Below, piece after piece: positions 12,718 through 26,876 of a DNA stretch of 64,000 nucleotides. Source of the DNA: Sipunculus nudus (Eukaryota; Annelida; Sipuncula; Golfingiida; Sipunculidae). The stretch is from positions 68,799,453 through 68,863,452 of the forward strand of contig CM049311.1 of assembly GCA_026874595.1 (NCBI GenBank), in the 5' to 3' direction. The stretch's first letter is position 1, and each line of letters opens with the position of its first letter. The position numbers and the translations under genes are program-made. The notes beneath the pieces were generated by a model. The model ran no database searches and was not told the origin of the DNA. It saw only the letters and a program-made list of their open reading frames with translations.

Positions 12718-15700
12718 GTGAATAAATAGTAAACTCCTCGTTTTATGCTGATATTTCGTATATTTTTATTCTGGGAAAATGTGTACTGGATAACAACATA
12801 ATGTTGTGCGAGGTCTATGCAAAGGAGCTTTTTTTACCCGTCTTGTCTCGTGTCCATATTGTTCTGTATTTTGGTTTTCCTGGCGAAATGTCTGATGACT
12901 GAATTTTAAACTGTCCTTAAAACTTAATTAATATAACTTTTAAAACTGGTGAAATTTGATGTTTGTTATCAGACACTTTATTGAAATATTAAAATGTCCG
13001 TTAATCTTTTGATTAAATTCATGTAAAATTTGTACTCAATTTTGAATCATCTTCTTCAGCTTCGTACATACTGTATAAAAGTAAAAGGTGTATCAATCAT
13101 TCGGAAAGGTGTTTTCATTAATTCCTGGTTTTGAACTATTTTAACTTTTTCACAGGATCGATAAGCCTCCCTATATAAATTTAACAAAGTTTTAGATTTA
13201 GATTCCTTTCGAATAACTCGGAGCTTTTCTGAAAACATTAGCGCTAGCCGAGAAAGGACTTTGCGTATTATATCAGGCTCGATGTGAGAAAACATACACT
13301 CTGAATCCACGAAGAGCTTTCAGGGGAAAATTGTATAATTTCATAATCCCAATGTAATTCAAACCAGCATCCCTTATCCGCTGGATTATGTCTATTCGAA
13401 ATAAACCTTAAGCCAAAAAAGACTCGGTATAAGTAGACGGTTCTTCTAACATCCACTGTTAAATACAGGCCAGGACCATACGTGGTACACTAAGTGCTGA
13501 AAACAGGCCATTATTATACACTTTACAATGACCGTGCACTGCATCTGAAAAAAAAAGGCACTGAAGCAGGGCCTTGGGCAGAGGTCGCAGACTCGATCCT
13601 CTAACTTGAGCGCCATATCTTTTCCCTTCTTTGGGACAGCACATGTAACATACTCTGGAAACCTATTCTGCAATTGCTACAATGTGTCTTTAAGCTTTCA
13701 TAACAGGTCTCACACTGTTAAACGATTACCTTCTACACCATGCACATATTCATAACTGTTTGGCTTACACATATCATGGCATCAGACAAGTGGCTTTTAT
13801 TTGATGCGGGCTTTGAGAAATATCAAATATATGTGAATCTTCGAAAAAAGGCAAGAAAAATTATCAAGGCAATGGAGCTGTGCTAAATATTTTGTTGGTG
13901 TTAATGCAGTATTGATGAGTGTTACATTCTAACACGTGAAAACGAGCTGGTTGCAGACTAATATATGATTTTATTTACGTTATTATATGTTTGCCAATCG
14001 CAGGGCCGCTTTCAAAAGCAGCATATATCAACCGCTTCTCGGGCAAAAAATGGCGTTTTATATAACCAGAAGGGAGAGGAGCGTAGAAGACAAGTGAGAA
14101 CGCACACAGTGAATGTCCGTGACCTAATACACGGCTGTAGCCTTGATTGGTAACTAGTCTCGCGAGTATCCCTCAAGAATCCAGTTCCATCCAGGCATAA
14201 GAGATACACATAGTTGAAGTCATCTTATTGGCAAATGAGGGGCCATGGCTAAGACCGGAACAGCCTAAATAAGTCATCATACAAGTGTTTCGGCAATCCC
14301 GTTGTTTGCACGGGATAATCTTCTCCGTAAAGCATGTAAGCTTTGTTTATACGCCTCCGTTTCTGCTCCTCAAGACAGTCGTAAGATTCCCCGCAAGCCA
14401 AGCGTAGGTCCAAGCTTGAGTTTTATCGACTTTCTTTATGTTTTTGGTACAGAATATTTGCCATATTGATCAAAGGGCAAGCATGAAACAACGGCCGTAA
14501 ACGTTAATCATCATACAATTACATTTATAAATTCACTTATCTATAAAGAAAACATACTCCTTTCGGATAGAATGCACAACAAATTCATTTGCGAAATCCA
14601 TGCAATAAATACCAATACTTGAGGTTTATTGCCTCTTGCTGGTAGACGCATATATACGCTGATTTCCGTTGACAGAAAAGCCCATGGAGCCACGTTTGAA
14701 ATGTGGATAGCTCCGAGGTATACAATTCTGAAAAGCTTCCCATAAAATGTTTAAAACATTCGAATGCCAAAACATTTTATAATCGAGTTAGAAAACAATG
14801 CGCAAAATATGAACAAGGAATCTTCCACACTAATAATTTCTTACACTCTCCTCACTAAATTGAGGATTAGACAATGCGGTCTCTGGCATTTGACAGTTTT
14901 AATGGTAGCCCCCATGAGCGGTTTCGAGTAATGGGAGAACTATAAACCTGTCCGCGTTCGATAAGGGATGCAACAGGAAAGTGCTCGGAGAACAGCGACC
15001 AAGCGAGCACCTATGAGCGGAGAGAGTTTGGTGGAAAGGGAAGATGTATTTACAAAGTTCAAAGCGGAATAACGCTTTTTGGACCATTCTCAAAGCCCCA
15101 GTTCACAGTAGGATTTTCCTCTGTGCCTCACAATTCGTCCTCGACATTCTTCACTCAGAATAAACCAGCCGGAGATTAATGCGGAACAGACGATCTTCCA
15201 GACGTATGTCTTAACACCCTGTTGAACATATCCCCTGATGAGAACAGGATCCTGGCCAAATCAGCAACAGCCGGTGTCAAGGGATTGATAGTTTGCATGA
15301 TACTGGCTGGCCTGCTGGAAGTATATAAACAATGAATTTCTCACTTTGTAAGGAAATAGTTCATAATCCTCAGACCTCTTGCATTGCTCATTAAACAAAT
15401 GTTGTTGAGCATGCGCAGTGGTGAGGTAAAATTCAGGGTAACATACAATGAATCCAAATTCTAAAAAAAATAATCACCTGGTCTGTCTGTTCGTTTGTTT
15501 ATTTGGTCCTTTTTAAGGAAGCAGTGTGATTCTGTCTGTCAATATAAGTCCTGGTTTGGTTTGACTCCAACTTGTGGATAGGTAGATCATGCGGCTGGGC
15601 TCAGTAAATTTGCAGTTAACCCTTATCCTAATAGAAGTACAAGAGTAAATGTTTGACGCTTTATGCACATGAGACTTTTATAAAAATTCACCTTTCCAAA

Positions 15701-16285
15701 GAACACTAAAAACCGAGAGCTACGAAATACAACACAACCATTCTAATGCTCCTATGCAGTGATACGCTTATGCAGAGTACAAAGACTAACGGGCTTATCG
15801 TTAACGTACCTCGGCGACTCCTCCTATAGTTTGAGGTGACCATTTGGAGGTCCATTCATTAAATGAACGATGTAATTAGTATCACGGTGAACTACATAAA
15901 GTTCATTGAGCGAGCAACCGGTAATTCCAGAGCCATATTAAAACAGGAGGTAGGCTGTACTGCTCTGTAAATTCCAGTAAAGATGACTATTCTAATGCTG
16001 TTTAAAGTTACGTTTGTGTTTTTCCTTCCTCCTTTTTCCACAAAATCGAAGATAAAATAATAGTGCTGCGTAAATTATCTTTAAATCTTTCTCTGGTGAA
16101 ATTTTATCTTTAGGTTAATTCTTACAAATAAAAGATCATGAAATCTAAAGTTTCCCAAAAAATATTTTGATTTTTGTTTTCGAATGCAGCTGGAAATATT
16201 TAAGATTACATATATAAATCATCAAAAGTCCTAAACATCTCCCGCCTAAATTAAATTAAAACAGACTCCACACGTATATATACAC

Positions 16286-16286
<1 letters not shown>
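12718..16286. other. Non-coding or intronic stretch
   Basis: No exon, RNA gene or named repeat could be supported. Several GC-moderate blocks (13990-14240, 14880-15300, 15780-15950) contain frames of 55-65 codons without recognisable motifs. If the exon at 12654 is real, this would be its first intron. Confidence 0.45.

Positions 16287-16332
<46 letters not shown>
16287..16332. repeat. (TA)n microsatellite
   Basis: Pure TA array of about 23 units, preceded by two short interrupted TA tracts at 16275-16285. It generates a meaningless YIYI-type frame on the minus strand. Confidence 0.95.
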
Positions 16333-16334
<2 letters not shown>

Positions 16335-16805
16335 ACGCCAAACAATCCTCCTTTTAAAAGTTTGGTAGCAATGACTCAGCAAGGGCAATTTTACGCAGTT
16401 TACAAAACAATCTGAAGACATACGAGTGTTTGCGCATAACAAATTAATATAACCTGTCTCACCGATCATTTTTGCCTAAACAATTTGAATAAAAATACAG
16501 TGTAGTATAAATGGAAGCCTCTGTTTTCACACAGAAACGCACAATGCCACATGGTGAATGGTAATGCTAGAAGTGAATATTTTTTTTCGCTCAAGGAGAG
16601 CACAAAGCCTATGAGTACTGTCAAATAAAGGTGTACCAGAACGTAGATGGCTTCATACTGAGCTACGGCTTCTCACTCCATAACTGGATAGAGTTTAATC
16701 AATACTCAACAATATTTCTACTTGCTTTGTCGTCAAATTATATAAAGACCAGAAATTTCAAAATGAATAAAAAACGGAAATTCTATTGGCTGAAGACTGA
16801 TAAAA
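16333..16805. other. Non-coding spacer
   Basis: AT-rich sequence with no recognised gene or repeat. Confidence 0.5.
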
Positions 16806-17744
16806 CAAGGGGCCCATGGGTCATGACCCACAGTTGAATTCAAGGAACCTTGAACAATGGGTAACATGACTCCCAGAATGCTCAAAATCATGCCTTTTGC
16901 CAAAAAGCCTTAGACATAGGTTACAGTGACCTTATTCTACATCCGGCTGCTACCAGTTGTGCCTATCTGGCTAACAGTGCTAAAAGTGTTTATGTGCTTT
17001 CAAAAACTTGCAGATTAAACGTCACAGTGACATTATTGTAAGGTTTCCAAGGAGATTTGCCTCAGATCTCCTGGGATGTACAAATAGAAGATTTTTAGGT
17101 CTAACGGTAACAGTTTGTGTCCTATTAACAGCCAGACTGCTTTATTTATAGGTCTCAAAAAAAAGAAAAAAGCGTAAAAATTTTTAAAAAAGTGGCGCCA
17201 CCAGTCTGCAGGAACTGATGAAACACTTCATGCTCAATTAGCATGCAAAAAATCATGGGGATCAAGGCATTAGATATTCAGATACTGGAGATTTTGTATA
17301 AAATTTTTAATTATTCTAGGGGCTACGTACAAGCCCCATAGCTTAAAGGATAGCATGGGTAATAGGTAATATCTGGCTTCCAAGTAGATTTTTTTTACAT
17401 TGACCTCCCAGAATGTCATATTCAAAGATACTAGTTCCAACGGTTACGATTTGTACCCAATTAACGGACGGACGACTGCTTCTTTGAAGGTCTCAAAATT
17501 TGGAGAACAAATGCGTAAAAATTAAAAGAAAATACAGGTATCATAACCAGTCTGCAGGAACTGATGAAACACTCCGTGATCAATTAGCATGCATAAAATG
17601 TTTGGGATCAATGCATTAGTAATTCAGATACTGGAGCTTACGATTTGTGCCCTGTTAACAGGCAACCGGACGACCGGACTGACGGACGACGGACAAAGAG
17701 TGATCGATATAGCTCAGATGACTTTCAATCAGCTGAGCTTAAAA
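16806..17744 (+). repeat. Composite module repeat, copy 2
   Basis: It starts with GGGCCCATGGGTCATGACCC at about 16810 and ends at GATGACTTTCAATCAGCTGA-GCTTAAAA (17744). Inside, modules recur that are also seen at 46.8-47.5 and 56.4-57.6 kb: a CCAAGGAGATTTG/CCTCAGATCTCCTGG-like segment, GGTTACGATTTGTGCCC-like segments, a GGCGCCACCAGTCTGCAGGA segment, ATGATCAATTAGCATGCA, and GGGGCT...AGCCCCATAGCTTA. The tail is purine-rich (GACGGACGACGGACAAAG). Open frames here (for example 17589-17864) derive from the repeat. No transposase is present. Confidence 0.7.
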
Positions 17745-17756
17745 GCATATTCTTTC

Positions 17757-18607
17757 CTTCTTGTATTTATTTTATTTCAAACATCTTTTACCAGGATAGC
17801 CTATATTCAGCACATTTGCTGGTTTTCAACAGGGTCCTGGATAAAATTAGAATATATAAAATAAATAAAATATACATCATACATATTACATATACAGATT
17901 AAACATGACATAGTGTTATATATATTGAATACATAGTTCAATATATAGCGCGAACGATTAAAAGATGTTATGCAGTAATGGAACATAGTCGTTACATTGA
18001 AAATAAAATAAAATACATATCAATCTCAAGAAATTGATGAAAGGTAGATTTGTGGTAATATATAAGTAAGAATAATATAAAATTGTCTTATCATCGCATC
18101 AAACATCTATATAAACGCTTAAAATTGGTCTTGATCTGAGGCATACTTTAAGGATAAAGGCAGTTGATTCCATAGATACTGACCTGCATAGCTAAAACTA
18201 GATTTAAAACGTTCACGCCTGGGCTTCGGTAAAATCAAATTATGGCTGTCGGAAGATCGTGTTACATATAGCATCTGTGCACCTGAGAACAGTTTTAAAA
18301 TATTCAGGTAAGTCTTCAGACAAACATTTATATACAATTGAACACAAAAAATACCGATACCTTTCTTCCACAGTCATCCAACCTATATGACGCAGACGAT
18401 GTGTTATTGTCAAAATTTTTTGTAACGACGCGTACGGCTTTGTTCTGAAGCCTTTGGACTCTATTTAAATAAGATTTAAAACAATTGCCCCAAACAGATA
18501 TGCAGTAATCTATTTGACTTTGAAAAAGGGCAAAATATACGTAATTCAGGCTGGTAGTCGACAGTATCTTACTGAGGCGAAAGAGTATTCCTAATTCAGA
18601 TTTTAAT
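17757..18607 (-). pseudogene. 5'-truncated LINE: C-terminal reverse transcriptase plus 3' tail (CR1/L2/Jockey-like)
   Basis: Read on the minus strand from 18607, it encodes KSELGILFRLSKILSTTSLN, then YFALFQSQIDYCISVWG, YLNRVQRLQNKAVRVVTKNF, and after a frameshift LPKPRRERFKSSFSYAGQYL-WNQLPLSLK. These are the hallmark C-terminal blocks of invertebrate CR1/L2/Jockey-type ORF2 proteins, downstream of the catalytic palm. An in-frame TAA interrupts the frame at about 18119. An AT-rich 3' UTR follows to about 17757, ending in TGAAATAAAATAAATA-like sequence, a typical short tandem 3' tail. The copy is 5'-truncated and broken by at least one frameshift and one stop, hence inactive. It abuts the end of the composite repeat at 17744. 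Confidence 0.85.
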
Positions 18608-21600
18608 GTTTCGCATAGAAGCTGAATATGCTTTGGGGAAACGGATGAAGTTCTTTACAAATGAGGGGTATTTGAACTTTAAGAAACCAAACTACAGCTA
18701 CGTTTTGAGGAAATTGTTAACATTGAGAGATATGTTTGACCAGTTCATTAGAAAATGTAACATGCATTTTGCTGGGTTAGGTTTTACTGCAGTGCAGTTG
18801 AAAACCAAATTATATATAGTCCACTCGATTACATCCCTGTAGCTTAATCAAAATGAATATTATCAGGTTAGAAAATGTACCCTTATTTCTTGATTTACTT
18901 ATTAATTTCATTAGGTTATCGGCTATCGGTTAATTTCTTTCCCCCAAAGCTCTATATGAATATGATTCTGATTAATTCTTATTACTTAAGAAGTTAGTTG
19001 TTTTGAAATGCTTCAATGGACCTAAAATATCGACTTAAAATGGTTGAAAATACCTAAAGCAATTGCAAATTAGAATTTACATTAACGTATCATGAAATTC
19101 TTATCCACGCAGACTTGCTCATGTGATTGTGTCAACTTATCTGAAGAAACAGGGTATTCTAAGTAAGTGTAAATATATCTTTTTGCCAATATATTACCTT
19201 TTGCAGTAGAAGCACGCATTCCTTACGGTTTTAGAATTCTGGTGCCAGATAAAACATAATGCGAAAATAATAAGAAATATCACAACAGTCTCAGACGGCT
19301 GGTCCAGGTAATTTGCAACAAATCTTCAAATGGATCAACATGAAAAGCATAATATCTACTTTTGCTGATATTATCCCCAGGTAATATTTATTTATTTATA
19401 CTTCTTAATCGCAGAAGTTTAGATTTCGATTTATCGAACAACTTTCATTTTTGTTGAAAACAAGAGGCGCTGAGTTCGTAATTGGTAACATAGCGGACAC
19501 TCTTTATCAGCTTAACGCGAGAACTATGACATTTGCAGGCAGCCATCCTCGCGTGTCGTCATGCCAACAATTCATTACCGCATGAGACGAAAAGAATAAC
19601 AAAATATCAAAATGTCATTCGCAGTTGGGTCCCAAAAAATACCCAAGTAGAGCAGAATGGTTTTTAAATCATGATGAAGACCGCGTAACATCACACAAAA
19701 TGGGCTTTGTACAAATCCTGATCTCGAACCATAAATCAATCGAGAAAACAAGCTCGGAACAAAACAAGCTCGGCACAAAAAGGCAGAGGGTCCTCGCCGA
19801 CTCGTTAATCAGGACCTGCGACACATTTCTGCCATCAATCATTTGTGACAAGACCCAGAGCTCAGATTGGGTAACCTGTCATGGCCTGTTTTACTCATTT
19901 GGTCTTCTTCGACATAAATAAAGTGGTTTCTTTAACCGGACGCCAGCTCCTCTCCGTAAGGCCAAATCTCATTAAGGCCCACTGTCACCTCTGGCGCAAC
20001 GTATGCAGAGCTCAACAGGATCTATCGCACAGATTCACGTTCTTTCTTTCAGTGTTTTTTATGTGTATTTTCAAAATAGTTTCACCAAAACATTCAGAGG
20101 TGACGCCTGAAGAAGCATAGGCACGTTCACGTCAGCGTTTAGGACTATTATTCGTGTATCTAGGAGAATCACTAGATTTAAAATTTTGGAATAATCCAAA
20201 ATGCCGACAACTATTTCGGCATCATAGCGAATCTGTTTTTGTTTTGTTTTAATGTCTCGAGATAAATATTTCTTCATGAATCTTGGTAGCAGCTGAGCCT
20301 AAGAGTTTCAACTTAACTGCTATGCTACACCCTTTTTTCCCGTCTACATGGTACGAAATGTTCAGCTACACTAGATCGCGCTACGTGCGCAATTTTTTAA
20401 TCTTCCGTATTAGTATCTATGACAAAGATAAAAAATCTTAAGCCTCTTTATTTGATATCCGACTTCCTCGATTCGAGTAATGGAAAAAAAAGTTAAGTAC
20501 TGCCTCTGTCAAGAGGGTATGCGTTCATTCCCATAAAGAAACAATTTTGGTGTGGGTCCGGCACATGATCCAGATCCAAGAACTTCATAAAGGATTCTTT
20601 ATATAAAATAACAGTCACTTATGCACGAATAAACATCGGATTATTGACAGAATAAATAAATGGCTGAGGCTTGCATTCCTTAGAATGGAGATTTCTCGTT
20701 TGATAAGAAATTCTACCGTAAAACACCGTGGGAGCCTTACATGACAGGATTTCTCAACATCTGCAGAGCCAAAGTTTGGGGAGTCTGGCAGCTGTACCAT
20801 CTGTTCCAGTTTTCGTGATACGCGGTGTCCCATAGGCATACATTCTTTGTTAAATGACGTCTGCCATGACGGGGAACGTCTGTTGTGACGGAAGAGAAAA
20901 CATGCTATTAAAAACCGAGTAGGTTTCCAAGTCGTTCAGCTTGACCACAAAACTGGAAGTGACTATATACCACCTCCGCCCAACATATCGTTGGATAATT
21001 TACCGGTGTCCTAATATTTCCTGACTTCAGGCAGACAGTGGAACTGACATCAACCATAGAGGCACAGCGGAAACCGTTTCCAAAAATGTTCACTCCAACG
21101 GCCTTAGAATGTTTAGTCTTACACTTTTGAATAATTAGAGGCTGTGGGTAATTTTGGACTGATTAATATTCTGGTTGTAAAATGTAGATAACACCACCAG
21201 TATGCGCTGTAATCTTTTTTCCGGCACATAATGACGGGTATAACTGTTTTCTGTGAATGTCACCAGATTTAGCTGTCCTGTGCGCCATGTGCTTGTCTCC
21301 TTAGGTTACACTGCAGGATTTTTCAATGGGAGGTTCTGAGACTATGAATAAAAAATACTGATGGTACCGGTAAAGCATCAAAGCAGATGAAGGTTTGGAT
21401 AGGAATTCAATGCTTAAATGTTTTTCTGACGATGGACGCCACTGTCCTTGGACGTTCTCAGTCATAAAAGGCAAAGTCATAGTTTCTGTCATAATGCGAC
21501 ACACCCTTATTTTAAGGTCTGAGGATTCTACTAGACCGTCTTATACTTTCCATATTGATTACCAGTATCGATGCGACTTTAATTTTCATTTCATATCCTT

Positions 21601-23454
21601 ACTCCTTCCGATGCATGTCACCGATTTTGGTCCCCATTCTTTGGCAGAATGCCAGAATTTTAAATGAGAACCGATTGTCACTGCATCCAAATTAAGTTTG
21701 TTAATCTGCCAGCTTTACAAGGTTCCCTTAGTATTTATGTTTTATTCCGGAAGTGAACTTGTGATTTGCACTGCGAATCTCATGGGACTGCATGTCACAA
21801 AACTAGCGATGAACAAAAAAATATATAATACACTGACAGAACGAGTTTCTTTGGCACACGACTTTCATCGTTATACGATTTTAAAGAGAAGAAACTGGCG
21901 CTGTAATGAAGAAACTTACAGAGTGGACAGTATACTATACAGACGAATTCCATGGGTCTTAAGGTGATTGCGCATATTTTGCATTTACAGACCTAGCAAA
22001 ACATGCTCCAAACTAAAATGTTCATTTATCCCTAGAACATAAAAGAGGAAATGTTATAGCACGAACTGAAAAATAAAACAATGGTCTGAAATAAAAACGG
22101 AAGCGGCGACGAGATTGATCCCCTATCCGTTTCTCCTGGTGCCATTCTTAGGATAATTACGTCCGACTCCCTGTCAAGGTGAATAAATGTCCTCCTTTTT
22201 CCTAGGGAACCACTGTGACGACAATGTGACCCAATAGACCCTAATGGCCAATTGTACGGAGAAAACAACATCTCTCTTCTTTCGAAGTGAGTAGACGACC
22301 GCGTCGGAACTAATCTGATATCTTGTACACAGCGAGTCTACCAATGTCTGCCCGTATGTAATCAGGCCACATAATCGACTTGTCATTGTTTCATAAGAAT
22401 GCTTAATTTATAGTTGTGGAGGGCAAAGTCAGCATATAAGAATTGTGTTAGAGATAAATGTGTTTTCCTTTATTTGATTACAGCCAAATTCACTCTGATT
22501 ACGGCCCACTGAGTTAATTGACGGGACGGCATGAACGAGTTAGCTCCGCCCACCTTGGATACGGTTGCTAGGTAGGACATTAAACCAAAAAAGCGTGCTT
22601 CTTATACACGTGGAACCGGCACTTCAGCCGTATATCGCACCAGGCTTCAAACAGTATTAATTTTACCAAAAAAAGCACCCTTAGGTTAAAAGTGTACATA
22701 TATAGGCTGCAGAGATGTTTTAAATATAAAATTGAGAAGTTTGATGAATTTGCGCCCGTTTCTGCTCGATACGGCTGGTTTCAGAGAAGGAATCAGCTGA
22801 CCCCTCTCATCAGCCTTGACACCTCAGCGGTTGGTTAAAATTTACAACTTGTTCAAGTCTAGCAGAACAAATTTGAAAAACAACAAAGTAACAGTTATTA
22901 AAATATTTGTCTATGACATAGGGTGCAGTTTCATAAAAAAATTAAAGATGACAACGTAAAAAGTGTTGCTTCCATACAAGTTAAAGCGACATATATGTTG
23001 TCATTGGATATGGGGGGGGGGGGGGGGCAACTCATTTTTTATAAACATTGAAGGAAGCCTTGCTTAATATGTATTGCTCAAGCAGAGATTTTATAACCTT
23101 TGAAAGTTAGTTAATTGGTCGTCTAATTAAAATTGATAATAAAAATCGAACAAGTGTCAATACCAGTAATCAAACAATAAATTATTGAAGGGCAAGTAAA
23201 ATCACAGATGGTGTGTGAACATCACAACGAGATTTTATTTTTATAAAATTTAATATTCTGACTGAGAAAATTATGAAATAAAACTGAAATTGAAATTATT
23301 ATAAAATATTGCATGTATATTGATGTTTTTAAATGTTTATACACAGGAAGAAAGATGTGTGGACAAGAAGAAATTTAAATGCATGTATGATATAGATATT
23401 ATTTATGAAGGTCCTTAAGTCTTTTGTATTGTTTTAAAAGATGTGGTGGGACAA

Positions 23455-23457
<3 letters not shown>
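18608..23457. other. Non-coding stretch without recognised elements
   Basis: No gene or named element could be supported in about 4.8 kb. GC-moderate blocks occur at 19440-20060, 20660-21110 and 21300-22400. They contain overlapping frames on both strands of 60-98 codons (for example 19625-19921), none with recognisable motifs. A minus-strand stretch near 20742-20839 ends in a GTAAGG donor-like site but lacks a good acceptor. A G homopolymer lies at about 23012-23027. Confidence 0.45.

Positions 23458-23508
<51 letters not shown>
23458..23508. repeat. (TA)n microsatellite
   Basis: Pure TA array of about 25 units directly abutting the MITE that starts at 23509. Confidence 0.95.
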
Positions 23509-23511
<3 letters not shown>

Positions 23512-23691
23512 GGGCGAATCAAGGGTTTGTAAAGGGGAGGGTCCAACCCAGGAAGACTAATAAGAAACCTATAAAAAGGTCCCCTGCTCCATAATGTGAC
23601 GGGTCCATATGCAGGCCAGAAAAATAGTTTAAAATTCTGAAGAAAGGTTGTTGCGGCTCAACCCCTCCCCCACGCCCTCTGGATCTGCCTG
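23509..23691 (+). mobile_element. hAT-like MITE (CAGGGGCG...CAG/CTG termini), 183 bp
   Basis: The left end CAGGGGCGAATCAAGGG and right end CCCTCTGGATCTGCCTG form imperfect terminal inverted repeats around a 183-bp non-coding body. A CAG(G)GGCG(G)ATC terminus is typical of hAT-superfamily non-autonomous elements. Flanks are TA repeats on both sides, so an 8-bp target duplication cannot be judged. Related fragments occur at 41155-41204 and 46628-46745. A TA microsatellite on one side may be the target or may have expanded afterwards. Confidence 0.6.
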
Positions 23692-26092
23692 TATATAAAC
23701 ATTTGTGTTTATGTGTGAGGATGTGTGTGTGCAAAATAACTGTTTTATTTTTATACATGTGCATTATTATAGAAAATCTGCTGTTCTGCCAGTTAAGGCA
23801 ACCTGTGGCAATAATTTTAGAATCTTCCTTTAAACACTCAGAGTCAGTGACTCATGCATGTAATAATATAAATTTATTGTATATATGTCAAGGAGAACTG
23901 AAGTGATGCTCCATTTGTGACATACCTGTGGTATTTGTTTAGTATAAAAGACACTGTGACACATTAAAATGTTATCTTCATAAAGATAATAACCATTAAT
24001 GTTTAATGGTGTATTTATTTCATTTCTTTATAATTCAGTCATTGAAAGTAAACACCGTTTCACTTCATTATTACAACTTACAAGTATTTGTTATATATTC
24101 TGGTGTAATGCATCATTATAGCCTAAATGAACTGTGAATTAATTTTTAACAATTTCTAGATCAATTTCAATGAAATGTACATAATAGGTGTTAACACATA
24201 TTGTCAGTGAAAAAATTTTATCTTGTTTGTTGTTGAACAGGAACATCTTAAGGATTATTTTCTAATTATGACTCATGGCTGTCATAATGTCTGATTCCAA
24301 GTGGATTATAATAACAAATATGAATTTTTTATCTCTTTTTTTTTTACTACTAGCTAAAAAATAGCATTTTTCCCTTCTCTTTCTTAAACCCCCCTGCCCC
24401 CCCCCCCCCCCAGCAGGATACATATGCGGCCATAGAATGCAATATTATTATTGTTTTATATAATAAAAAATCAACAAGCTACGTGATCACTAAATATATT
24501 AAGTTTTGTAAATAACAGGCAAATGGACAAATGAACAGACCAAATTTTTGTGAAAAATATAAACATTATACCTTTAATATAGCCGACAGTTACACATATT
24601 AATTTTATCAAAGAACAGCTCAATGATTCAAGATTGTACCTTTGTCTTTCGGTAGTTTCTTGACGATTTTTTGTATTTTTTTTTTTTTGTCAATTGAACA
24701 ATCAGAAGATCTAGGTCGATCACCAAAATCTGAGTTCGCGCTTTTATCACACCAACAGATCTGTGAGTTGTTAAGTTCTAACACCAGTAATCAGTAAGGC
24801 AGTAATAGCCGTCTTGCATCTTTGAGTGCCAATAAATGCACACTGTATTGCAAATTGTCGACATATGATTACAATATAAAGCAGAGGGCTATACAATTTA
24901 ACTTGTATCCTCGTCAATAAAAGTTACTGACCTTTTACCAGAGATATATCAAATATATTTTTTGTAACAGGAGATAGCATATCGTCGCATGCATATGAAC
25001 ACATGAATACTGCATATCGTCGCATATGCACATGAACACATTGGAGTGGGAGACGCTCCGATTCGACAGGGCCAAGATTGATACATTTTGTTTATACCCA
25101 TCAACTTTAAAGAGTGAAGCGTTGGTGTGGGGAAAATGTAACACTTTTTAGCACTGGTTACAGGCCAATGTTTACCAATAGATGGTATATAGGATCATAA
25201 AGGCTGCGTCTTTTGACTTACTGAAAATTTCATGTGTCATTAAGGACGCAATATATGACAGGGCAAAATCGGGCCCGCCTTGTCCCATCCCTGCGTTTCT
25301 CCTCGTCTTGTGATTTTATTACGAAGAGAAGGAAGAAAACAGATTGCTGTTACTTTGATTGATACCTGGGGTAACTTTTATAAAAATTATAAACATATGC
25401 CTCGACCGTATTAAAAATAAAACATATTCATTATGAGAGGTCCATCGAGCATTTATAGTTGAAAGTATACACACGTGTCAGGAATGTCCGACCTGATGTC
25501 CGACCTCCACTTGTGTTTACATGGCCTCGTTTTCAACCCGGCAATAACGTTCGCTGATAGGCTAATAGAGCTGTCGATCACGCACTCGCCGTCAGGTCAA
25601 TTGCATTGTTCTTGTGTTAATCAAAGGGGGGGGGGGGATTATTGTGTCACTTCATCACACTTCCGGGTTAAAAAATACCCTCTAAACATTTACTGTTTCC
25701 GGCACGTAATCCCGGTCTGTAAGGTTCCCATGACAAAGGTGTACAAAATGGATACAGGGTTGACTAAATCATCATGCATGTCACCTCAATTATGTACTCC
25801 TAAATAGTAAAAAGTGTTTTTAAATGTTTACCAATTCTAGAAGGACTGGTCTTTCGGAAATATTCTGCATCGTTCATAAAATCAAATGTTATATATAAAG
25901 TGGAATAGAAATATGGACTATGGTATACCTTCAAATAGAAATGCAGAATTTTCAACTGCAAATGTGAATGCAGCTCCATCCAAATATAATAACAAAAATA
26001 ATAATATCAATATAAATAATAAAATATCTTAACAATTCTAAACACAGTATTATGTCAAAGTATATTTATTATTACGTTCAAGTGAAGCCCTT
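23692..26092. other. Non-coding stretch with a short direct duplication
   Basis: No gene is recognised. GCATATCGTCGCAT occurs at 24977 and again at 25012, each followed by a similar ATATG/ATGCACATGAACACAT segment (period 35 bp). A C homopolymer lies at 24397-24411 and a G run at about 25626-25637. The block 25440-25700 is GC-richer, with a frame (25475-25807) that has no recognisable motif. Confidence 0.5.

Positions 26093-26142
<50 letters not shown>
26093..26142. repeat. (AC)n(AT)n compound microsatellite
   Basis: About 11 AC units followed directly by about 13 AT units. Confidence 0.95.
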
Positions 26143-26145
<3 letters not shown>

Positions 26146-26876
26146 GATATTATTTTATATGGAACAAAATATGTTTTTCTATAATTTTACTGATTTTAGT
26201 AAAAAAAATAAGAACGCTAAAAATTTTGGAGTCGTCACTTAAAAATAACGTAACCTGATAAGCATAGAGATAAGCATATCGGCGAACCTTGAATTAATAT
26301 CAAGATTTTTTAGACCTACGTCTGCATGCAATTGGCGTTAATGTTTAGTAGATGCCGTGTGGCCATAAATTGAAAGCCGTCTAGCGTACCACCATATATC
26401 AGAGTGCGAAGCCAGCAGTCGTTTGGTAGATATGTAATAAGACAGGCGTATACATGTTTACTGGCCAAACAAATTGCCGGCTTCCATTAATAAATCCCGC
26501 CTGATGCTTCGTTGGGCACTTTGATAGATGCTGAAGCCATACTGTTAGATGAATATGTCCCCATGGTAACGCAATGGTTAGATATATCATAATACCGTAA
26601 AAGTAAGATTGAATTACCATAAAGCCACTAGAAATGGAAAAGTTGCTTTCGAAAGATTACCGTACGGATGGGCCTATATAGGGTAAAGGAAAACACGTGT
26701 GACTAAACAGACAACACGTACGTATATTTATAGTACTTATACAGGGCCCATCTAGTCAGGCAATACTTCTCCTATACTTCTCTATGAAATATTGTTTCAA
26801 AATATCAGAGTTTTTACATGTCCTTTTAAAGTAAGACATTGTCGCGTATTGAAGTGTAGAAACGTTGGCGTTTGAA
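26143..26876. other. Non-coding spacer
   Basis: No recognised gene or repeat before the foldback element. Confidence 0.5.

Noticed and set aside
20742-20839. Possible minus-strand exon ending at a GTAAGG site
   Set aside because: Only the donor is acceptable; the acceptor is poor and the peptide matches nothing I know.
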